From: Thunnus maccoyii
Lineage: Eukaryota; Chordata; Actinopteri; Scombriformes; Scombridae
Direction of reading: 5' to 3'
Assembly (NCBI RefSeq): GCF_910596095.1
Contig: NC_056550.1
Location: 22,130,001 to 22,194,000, forward strand
Length of the DNA stretch: 64,000 nucleotides
Each line of letters opens with the position of its first letter. The stretch's first letter is position 1. The notes under the pieces are model-generated. The model made no database searches. It was not told the origin of the DNA and worked only from the letters and a program-made list of their open reading frames with translations. Positions 40,040 to 48,768 of this stretch are shown piece by piece. A program made the translations under genes and the position numbers.

Positions 40040-43000
40040 TCATCCTTGAGACTTGGCCGGTGGTTCATCAATCCCAAGGGAGGCCAAGACCTCAGACAAG
40101 CGTTTCAAGTAAGTGGAATCTGGGTAACCGTTCCTGAGAGAGACAAAAAGAAGACTGTTCATCTCAGATACATGGACTAGTGTTTGTGACCTTTAATTCT
40201 GCAGCTCGGTTAGACATTTCCACTGGCCTCACTCACCCTGATTTGCCTCCCTGTAGGCTGGTCTTGTGTGGGATGCAATCCCAGGTAACCCTGGCCTCTG
40301 TCTCTTTGCCGGTCACTGTGAAGGTGAGTCCCTGCCTGAAGGCTTTCTCCAGCCTGGGCAAAAGCTTCATGGTTTTCTCACAGTCAGGAAGGAAGGCTTC
40401 ATGTACAGCTCCTTGAAATGGTTTTCCAGGAGAAGGATGACCCTCCTGGTACAATGTAAAGCAAAGAACACAGTTGTGAAAAAGTCACTACATATTACCA
40501 TGTCATTATGTATGCATAAACTAAAACACAGTCCTGTTATTAAAGCTCTATGTGATATCTTGGAATATTAGCTGCACCCTACATAGAGGGTCAGAATTTG
40601 CAACTGCAGTCTGTTTTACTTTTGACATTTCACATTAAATAAGTGTGCTCTGTCTGGTGCCATTTCTGTTCATTGTTAACAAAAAAAAGCTTTTCAGTAC
40701 ACTATAAATCAGAATACTATAACACAAGTGCAATTTGCTATTTTACAATGAAAAAGTAATCCCATATAACTTAAATTTACCTATACATATATTTGCTGTG
40801 TAATAAAGGCTCTAAAGAGAATGTTAACACTCTTTATTATTCAAAGTTGTAATGCAAGTAAAATGTCTACAATAATCAGTAAAAAGACAATCTAGCAAAC
40901 TTTGTTTGACTTATGTCTCTTCCAAGATAAAATATTAAAGGATAGGTTGACAATTTTGCAGTAGTTAGGAGCTCATATGAACACTGAAACAGGTTTTGTT
41001 CTCTATAATCACTCCTCCTGTTTATACCGACCATTAGAAGATCCCCTGCAAATGTGCTTACAATGTACAATATGATGGGGGACAAAATCCAGAGCCCTCA
41101 ATTTGAGCAAAAGTGTATTTTAGTAAGTTTATCTGGAGATAATCTGAGGTTTCAGACATTTGAATTAGTCAAATAAAGTGGATATCTTCCACAGTTACAG
41201 TCTTTTTAGTAAAGAATTCCCTCTTTGTGTCTCGATGGACAGTGTTTTCCTGTTCAGCTGCAGTGGAAGAATCATAACAAAAGAGGGAATCTGGCACTAA
41301 AATGACAGAAACTTTGAAAGATATTGACTTGATTTAACTAATTTGGATATCTGAAGCCTCATATTAGCTTCAAATAAGCTTTTTAATACATTTTTTGCAC
41401 AGAAGGACTGTGGATTTTGTCCCCCATCACTTATATTATAAGTTATATTAATGGTCGGTGTGAACAGGAGGAATGATTACACCAAGAAAAACATGTGTCA
41501 ATGTTCATTTGGGGACTTGACTATTGTTTTAGGGCAGATGTGAAAAACTGTGAACCTATCCTTTAATACGCATTCCAGTACATTCTGTAAAAGGCCTCTA
41601 TGAGATACATTAGTTATCAGTGACAATATGTTTAAAATAATCTTCTCACCCCTTGGATACCATCTGGAATGCAGTAAGTGATCTTGATAGCAGAAACCTT
41701 GTTGTGACCTGGTACACTGATATTTAGTTTAGAATAGCTCATTTCGCCCTGGATGCCCCGGGGTGTCGGCTCTTTTTCAACACAAACTCTGCAGTGGACA
41801 TGCACAGTGTCCAGGCACTTACAGCACATGGTAGCCCCACACTCGGTTCTTGTCATCGACATCCCCCTCTCCCCACACACACAGAGGGACCCCAGGCCTC
41901 CTTGACCTAACCTGGACTCCTCTGGGGTCTCCTGGATCTCTGCTTGAATGGTTGTCTCTTTCTTGTGAAGGGCTGTATCTTTATCAGTACGGGTTGATGT
42001 TGACCCGACACCATTCACACGTCTTGCGCTCCCGTCATTTCCTTTCGTCATGAGGTTGGCAAATGTCTCAGTCCTCTGTCCATCCAACTCCACAGTGCCT
42101 GCCATTTTAACTTTCTCCTTGATGACAGGGTCTTTCCTCACTAACGGTTGGCTAAAAGATCCATTAGGAAGCTCAGTCTCATAAGTGTCACCCCTATGGT
42201 TTGTTCTCCTTTCCTGACTTCTACTAGTTCCTACTAGTTCTTTGCCTGTTTGGCTCTCTAGCATAAACTGAGGATTACTGTGACAGTGCAGACTAGTACT
42301 CTGGTCCTCATTCATTAAATATGTGGATGGATTCCAGTTGGAGGTAGAGAGGCTAGATAAATCTTGCTGTTCAGGTATTTGGGCCAAATCTCCAGAAAAT
42401 ACCTCCCGCAATGAAGCACCTACCTGAGAACACAACTGATTCGGACCCAAAAGAAATAGGCTGTTCTTCAAAATCTGGATGGTAACTTTCTTGAACCTGC
42501 TACGCACCTCAGTACAACAAGCCTGTAAAGTTTCATCTTCTGGGTCAGCAACACCTAGCTCTGACAAGGATATCTCCTGCATGGAGAAGTCTGCAGTGAC
42601 CGAGTCAACCAGCTTCTGTAAACCTAGCTGACATGAGCTTACTTTGGACGAGTCTGCCCCTCTTACAAAGACAGTCAAATCCCTGCTACTTTGTGAGCTA
42701 CTCTCTTTTATCTGGACATCAGAAGTCAGGTCGTCCACCCTCATGCTGTAGGCCTCTTTAATGTGATACCACATGACAGCGGAAACTGTAAGCTCTGCTC
42801 TATAGACTTCTCGCTTATCCCTCCCTTTTTGGTTACTGAAGCTAGAAGACCTGCCCCTGACTCTCACACTGGACTTGCCGGGGTCATCTTGATACTTCTG
42901 ACCCTTACTTTCAGCTTTATTCTCAGGCATTCCTGAAAAACTGCTGGCTCGCTTTAAGGTGGACCCATACCCAGCAGGTGGGAGTGTAGTACTTCCTGAC

Positions 43001-45160
43001 AGACTGGGTTGAGTTGTGCTAAGGGGGGCTGTTGTACTCCTGGGTGGGGTATTCATTAAATGTGAGTTCAAGGAGGTTTTACTCTGCATAGAAACAGATG
43101 AATGCAAAGCATCTCCACTCTTAAACAAGATGTCACCGCCAGTGTTTTGAGCTGCTGCTCTAGAGACTCTTTCTCCAGCAATCCCTGCTGTTTCTGAAAG
43201 TACATCATGCCCTAACATTGGACCAGGGCGTGTTTGTCTACTGGGAGATGAGAGCCCCCGTACAGTGAAGTCTCCTGGTCGACTGCCTAATGCAGACAGC
43301 CCTGAATCCTTAAACCGTGCAGCTAGTTTATACCTTCTGGCTCCTTCATCTCTCCTCTCATCCTCCTCCGACTGCAGCGTCTGATCTATCCTAACATCCA
43401 GAGATCCTGCAGAGGAAGAAGACGCTCTCTCCTCAACTGCAGGCGTTGATGAACCCGAAGCATAAGAGGGAAAATTAAGAAGACTGGCTACATCCTCTTT
43501 TTTACCTCTCTCATCGTGGCTATGGTCCAGGAGAAGAAACTGCTTGGCCTCAGACACATCACTACTACTCCCAATAATGTAGACATTTCTGTCATCTTCA
43601 TTCAGAAGAAGCTTGGGAAGTCTGACACTTAATTTGTCAATCACCTTTTGCAGGCTTCCCCCGGGAGACAAGATATTCTTAGGTAACTGAGATCTACGGA
43701 TCTTGGTCTCATTCTCATGGTAAAGCTTACTTATTGCCCTTCTTGCCAACTTCATGCGCTCTTTCTCTTGACCATCCTCCCCCACTCCTATTGCAACCTG
43801 CAGATACAGAGTAGTCAAGCCCTGATTTGTCATATCCACCACCTCAACACCATACTGACTAAGGATATGCTGGTATTCCTTCCTGCAGCGTTTCTGCAGA
43901 TACTGGAACATATCTGCATCCAGAATTAGCGAGAGGTCCTCTGATTCTGACATGGTAGGAAGTCCAGGAAGCTGCAGAGCTCCACACACCAGCTGCCCTG
44001 TATCGTCCCAGTCATATCCATCAGGTGTCAGGTCTCTATGTGAGCTTGAGGTGCACTTATCAGAAGGCCTTGCAATGTTAACTTTCTCTCTTTGTTCTCT
44101 TTGCTTATTCGGTTTTCTGCTGTAATCGTCTGACTCCAAAGTATGTGGCTTTTGCACTGTATTAGCAGACTTAGGGCGACTGGTGGCGGGTTGAGCTGAG
44201 TCTTTGTGTTCTGCTGATTGTGAACCTCCAGGCTGACCAAGCAGTTCTGCCAAGGCAGCCTGGACTTTGCAGTAGGCACCACCCAGAGTGCACAATTTCC
44301 TAATGGTATCGTAGGTTATCTGGACATCAGGGTGGCTCTTATGTAGGCCTGTCAATGCTATTTTTCCCCCAGGAAGTTGGCTATAGTCTACAGTTGCTGA
44401 CAAACTCAAGATGACCTATGATGATAAAAGAAGAGAGACAACAAACACTCATGGATTTTATATTCAATATGTGTTGACAAATTTTCCAGCATTCTAGTAA
44501 AATATACCTTGTCTGGGTCCAGGCGTTCTTGATGCTCAGTGACAATGAGTTCATACTTCTTCTTATCCACTTCCAGAATGTGCCAGCTATGTTGAATAAC
44601 TCTCTGTGCCACTGTGTGAGAGGGGTCACCAGAGGGAAATCAATCTCAGTCTGTGAAGCATCCTGACTAAGCATTTTTACCACTGGCCACTTCATTGACT
44701 TGCATGCCAACGTTCCAGCTCAGTGTAAATCACTGGTGACAGCCAACATACAGCTATACCTTACTAATACTCTGCAAATGATTGCAATTAAATTTGGGGG
44801 TCTTTAGAGTGAAAGTTAATTAAGCATTTATTGTTGTATTGTGAGAACTGAGTGGTAATATAGTTAATATAATAATGCAGTGTTTTCTTACCCACATGTC
44901 TCTAATATAGAATAAATTAAGTATTCAGAAAATCATTTAGTATGCACAGACATGCACACACCCTGACTTTACTGACCTTCACTGTCCTCAAAGGTGATGA
45001 GGGCAGAGTTAGGTGAAGCTTCGACAATGGTGACAGATTCTATCTCCCCTCCTCCATTCTTATTTCTCAGGAAGTAGATGCATAGTTTGTCTCTCAACCT
45101 GTCATCCTCAATGTCTGTAGGCAAACCACTCACCCTCACAGTCCTGCCCAGCTCTGCCAT
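40040..45160 (-). CDS. DTX3L/deltex-related protein with NID/RRM-like N-terminus, degenerate RING and DTC domain; complete, five coding exons
   Basis: Exons in transcript order: 45160-44977, 44611-44508, 44415-41650, 40445-40237, 40133-40040. All are GT-AG and the phases close, giving 1,118 aa. Residues 8-85 form an RRM/NID-like domain (VRVSGLP, DKL, NGGGEIESV, VAQRVIQ) as in IFI35/NMI and in the DTX3L and PARP14 N-termini. About 240-400 holds KH-like segments aligning with DTX3L (KLLLNEDD, SSDVSEAKQFLL). Ser/Thr-rich linker follows, then a second KH-like region at about 630-790. A Cys-rich RING relic spans 941-974. The DTC domain occupies about 984-1115 (IPDGIQ, EGHPSPGKPFQ, WDCIPHKTS, GYPDSTYLKRL). 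Deltex-family E3s bind ADP-ribosylated and ubiquitin substrates; DTX3L partners with PARP9 in interferon and DNA-damage responses. Human DTX3L is 740 aa. No PARP9 is nearby, so this looks like a separate fish paralogue. Ligase activity is uncertain because the RING is altered. Confidence 0.88.
40446..41649 (-). other. Intron between exons 3 and 4 of the DTX3L-like gene
   Basis: 1.2 kb phase-0 intron (GTGAGA donor, TTGTACCAG acceptor). More than half of it is the foldback MITE at 40937-41565. The rest shows no feature. Confidence 0.85.
40937..41565. mobile_element. Foldback TTAA-type MITE, copy 2 (best-preserved ends)
   Basis: Starts TTAA-AGGATAGG (TTAA at 40935-40938) and ends CCTATCCT-TTAA, so both termini and a perfect TTAA flank pair are visible. 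The two halves are inverted copies: GACAAAATCCAGAGCCCTC on the left mirrors GGACTGTGGATTTTGTCCCC on the right, and the centre lies near 41250. No open frame. TTAA flanks are the hallmark of piggyBac-type transposition, so I infer mobilisation by a piggyBac-like transposase. Confidence 0.8.
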
Positions 45161-46240
45161 CTGCTGGGAAAAACAAAATCAGTGCTGTCAAGGAGAACCT
45201 CACAGTGACTGCAGGACAGCAACACAAAAATGTAATAACCCTGACCAAACGATGAGCGAGTGCATCAACATGATGATGATGATGATGATGACAAAAAGCC
45301 AAAACACAACATCTCTTCGTGAGTGTCAGTATCAGGCAACCATTCAAAGACCCCACCCTTACAAATGGAAAGAAGGACATATTTGATCATCTAACACCCT
45401 CTATTGGAGGTTACTAGGACACTACATCAACATACTCAAAAACTTCCATTTCAGCTGCCATTACCAATGAGATTTTTTTTTTTTTTTTTTAAATTTAAAC
45501 TCTGAGCAAAGATTTCACATTTCTTGAGGTGTCTTCTCTAGCTCCTCTTAACCAATTTCCTTAAAGCAATTACGGGCTAAGCCAATGAGAGACTATGACA
45601 TCTGTTATTTGTTCTTAAAGCCATAACTATTAAGATATTTGCTCTGTGTTGTCATATGAAACCTGTTTCCTGCTTTTAGTGCGAATCACATTTAATGTGT
45701 AAGTGTATGTGCGACAGACTGTGACAGATTAGAGGCTACAGTTAATGCCCCTTCCTCCTCCCCCGCCAATATACTGCTGCTATCTTGATGGAAACTAATT
45801 GACAAAGCCTTAACTGCGACAAAACTACATATTTATTAACTGGATGTTGGTTCTTCTTACACACACGAATGGCATTTGTAGTCGTAAAGTTATCAACAAT
45901 ACGGTAGCGCCTACACCTTTCTGGACTAATATGCAACCGGTCTGCAAAATATGCGCAAAATGTGAATGTTTACAGGATGTCAAAACGTATATTTAGAAGC
46001 GAGTGAGAAAGCCACATTGCAGAGTGCAGTGTCAAGGAAGTGAAAATATCAGACACGTCTAAACTGACAATCTGCCTGCCGCTCTATCGACGGATCTTGT
46101 GTTTGGCTCGGGCGCTGTTACTATCTGTCACAAAATATGTTGGATATCTTAAAGATCTGTGATGATTACTGACCTTACAAATGTTTCACGGTAGCCTCTT
46201 GCTATCTTTCAAACGCCGTCACACTATGCAAGCCTTGGAA
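45161..46240 (-). other. Predicted 5' UTR intron and noncoding first exon of the DTX3L-like gene
   Basis: The minus strand reads TTTTTCCCAG-CAG-ATG, an acceptor only three bases before the start codon, so at least one upstream noncoding exon must exist. A good donor, TGTAAG|GTCAGT, lies at about 46173-46174. I propose a first exon from 46174 to roughly 46230. The intervening intron holds a (GAT)n at 45271-45291 and a T-run near 45474-45490, and shows no other feature. Transcript data would be needed to fix the exon. Confidence 0.5.
45271..45291. repeat. (GAT)n trinucleotide microsatellite
   Basis: Seven tandem TGA/GAT units in the predicted 5' intron of the DTX3L-like gene. Confidence 0.95.
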
Positions 46241-46253
46241 GAAAAGCGAAACT
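46241..46253 (-). promoter_or_regulatory. Candidate ISRE (interferon-stimulated response element)
   Basis: Minus strand AGTTTCGCTTTTC against the consensus AGTTTCNNTTTC: one mismatch, with the GAAACT half intact. It sits about 70 bp upstream of the predicted noncoding exon donor, a typical place for an ISRE relative to a start site. DTX3L in mammals is interferon-inducible. Confidence 0.5.
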
Positions 46254-46281
46254 ATGACTTTTGGTTTGATTTGTTGTATCC

Positions 46282-46297
46282 GCACCAGGGGGCGACC
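46282..46297 (+). promoter_or_regulatory. CTCF-like motif
   Basis: GCACCAGGGGGCGACC closely follows the vertebrate CTCF core (CCACNAGGGGGCGC). It lies between the DTX3L-like gene and phb. Motif match only. Confidence 0.4.
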
Positions 46298-46794
46298 AAG
46301 TGCCTGTTTCACAAATCACACGGTGGGCGTATATGTGTGCAGGTTCCCTGGCTGGTTTCAGAGAATAAAACAAGCTTTTAGCATCGATCAGGTCTCACCA
46401 AGTTCACCAAGTATCAGGGTATGACGGCCAATATAGGCCCAATTAAGTCAATACAACCAAAGCTGATCAATATCCAGTGCTATAAAGTAATTTACTCAAG
46501 TGGGTTACTGAAGTTAAATTTGGAGGTATATATGCAAAGTTATAGTTCTGCTTTACTACACTTCAGAGAGAGATTTTTTTTTTTTTCTGACAGCCTATAG
46601 CCCACTGGTTCAGATTAAGATTTATGTCAATAAAATCATGGGACTAAAATACAGTGCCTTAAATATTCAATCAGTAGTAGACCCCTTTAAAAAGCTGTGT
46701 CTGGTTTCATTTAATAATTAAATACTGCTCAAGACCCAACATTTTTGCAAAAAATTAAAGATTAGAGAAAAGTGTAAAAAAAAATATATAGTGT

Positions 46795-46895
46795 AGCTTT
46801 GTTTTTTTCTTCTTTCCTACCCCACTAATCATCTCTTGACCCCTCATCTTGTGACCAGGGGCCTGACCCCTAGATTGGGAAGCACTGGACTAAAC
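46795..46895. repeat. Dispersed repeat, second copy of the 16925-17055 family
   Basis: Shows TTTTTTTCTTCTTTCC, CACTAATCATCTCTTGACC, GGGCCTGACCCCTAGATTGG and CACTGGACTAAAC in the same order as the copy in vat1 intron 2. No coding potential. Confidence 0.65.
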
Positions 46896-47283
46896 TACCT
46901 AACTGTTAAAACTAGCTTCACCTTGAATTTCTTTAAAGGATCCACTGAAATGAATACCATGGCACTGATTTAGAATGGTTTACTTGACCTATATTGACCT
47001 TATAAATGCATGATATGTGTAATATGGCTGAGGTCAGTCTGTGAAAGTAACAGACCAATTTATCTGCTCAAGATCACACAATTCTCTAATTTACTTTATA
47101 GTTAGACACATTTAATTACAATCTCTGGTACTGCAGAGTGTTATAATCATATACAGGAGTGTTATTTTCTGTAGGCATGCTGACATCCAAAAATGTAATT
47201 ATTTGCTTCACACAATAGTTTACCCGCAAAGACACAAGTGCTAATATTTAATGGATCACAGACGTAATGGCAGACATACAGAC

Positions 47284-47715
47284 GGGTGACAAATTAAAGG
47301 AAGAATGGTGTTCATCCCTCCAGAAGAGTTCCAGAGACTTGTAGAATCAATGTGCCTTGGCATTGACCAGATATCCCCCATAGGTGTTCAATTGGGTTGA
47401 GATCTGGTGACCGCAAAGGCCACAACACCATTTTCATGCTCATCAAACCATTCAGTGACCCCTTGTGCCCTGTGAATTTGGGCATTGTCATCCTGGAAGA
47501 GACCACTCCCATCAGGATAGAAATGTTGCATCATAGGTTAAAGGTGATCACTCAGAACAACTTTGTATTGATTTGCAGTGACACTTCCCTCTAAGGGGAC
47601 AAGTGGACCCAAACCATGCCACCAAAATGCCCCCCAAATCATAATAGAGCCACCGGATCCCCTCACGGTAGGGGTCAGGTATTCAGACCTGTACTGGTTT
47701 TTCCTTTAATTTGTC
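47284..47715 (-). mobile_element. Internally deleted Tc1/mariner-like transposon
   Basis: The minus strand encodes the end of a Tc1-type DDE transposase, [17 protein letters not shown] at about 47359-47409, preceded by pieces of the catalytic core in shifted frames (DDNAP-like near 47475-47495). The termini are inverted: GGTGACAAATTAAAGGAAG at the left and CTTTAATTTGTCAAC at the right. At 0.43 kb it is too short to encode a full transposase (about 340 aa) and is frameshifted, so it is dead. Confidence 0.8.
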
Positions 47716-48110
47716 AACTGTCTGTACAAGTCTGTGAAAAATATGGGTCAGAAAGTGAGAGATTGAAACTGAACAATCTGATTTTTACTGATAGTCTGTT
47801 CATTTTTTTTGTTTTTATTTCACACTCGCTCTGGCAATGTAAACGTATGTTTCCTATGCCAATAAAGCCCCTTTGAATTTAACTGAGAGAAGAGAGTTCA
47901 GTTTGAATGCTACACTGTAGCTACACAAGGATTTGGAGCGGTTTTGACCTCAGAATTTAGAGAACAATAACTTGAGTTTATTATTTAATCAATAAATCAC
48001 ACAAATGATAGATTGAAGGTAGACTCCAAAAACGGCAGATGTCAGTAATGCATAATTACATAATGCTAATAACATTTAAATAAGTCATAGAAGAAGAGGT
48101 CTGTCTTTTG

Positions 48111-48221
48111 TCCAATCAGAAGCTACGTTGCTACGAGCTTTGCGCAGGCGCAGTAGAGCAGAAATTTCATGTGTTGTACGTCGTGTCCGGTGGAGGTCAC
48201 AGACATCTGAGGAAAACTGAG
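48111..48221 (+). promoter_or_regulatory. phb: phb promoter and noncoding first exon
   Basis: CCAAT box at 48112-48116, then TGCGCAGGCGCAG at 48141-48153, an NRF1-type palindromic site as found in many nuclear genes for mitochondrial proteins. A noncoding exon ends at the donor GAG|GTGAGT (48221/48222). The exact start of transcription is unknown. Confidence 0.55.
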
Positions 48222-48768
48222 GTGAGTTACGACAGACGGTGTGCTCCTGACAATGCGAACACTTAATTGTTTAGACAAACCTTTGTATAGCTCTAATTAC
48301 ACGGCGAATTTGAGAGGTTATTATTATATGCTATCCATAAATAACGAGTGTTGAGTAACATCGGCATGTCCATTAGCCAGAGATAACATGCGTAACGTTG
48401 CAGCTGCCCGGCGTGCTGTTTGTTAACGAGCTTTACAGTCGTTTTAGTGTGTCTTGTAGTGTAGTGTAAATGTTGTGTACATTGTATTTTATATGCTATA
48501 TAACTCGTAGCCACAGAGATTGCTTTAGCTGGTTAAGCTTGTCAGCGGTGTCATTTCTCGACTAGCTCACAAGCTAATTTACTAGCTAGCGAGCTAACAT
48601 CCTCCAGCCTTGGCATCCCTCAGCCCAAGGCCAAAGCCAACTGTCACAGGAAAGAAGGGATTTAACCTGGTTTTCCAAGGACTGTCACATTGTGCAGTAT
48701 TAATGTTGGCAATGTGTACTAACGGTTTCAACCTCTTATCTTGTTTTTCTTGCCAGTAGATTGCTGTC

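Larger units (their letters stand above)
46298..48110. other. Intergenic region DTX3L-like / phb (divergent)
   Basis: Contains a dispersed repeat at about 46795-46895 and a Tc1-like fragment at 47284-47715. The remaining sequence is AT-rich with no recognisable exon. Confidence 0.65.

Noticed and set aside
41850..42053. Plus-strand frames within the DTX3L-like exon
   Set aside because: Antisense shadows of a 2.8 kb coding exon.
45078..45386. Frames opposite exon 1 of the DTX3L-like gene, including a poly-His run
   Set aside because: The Met or His runs come from the (GAT)n microsatellite.
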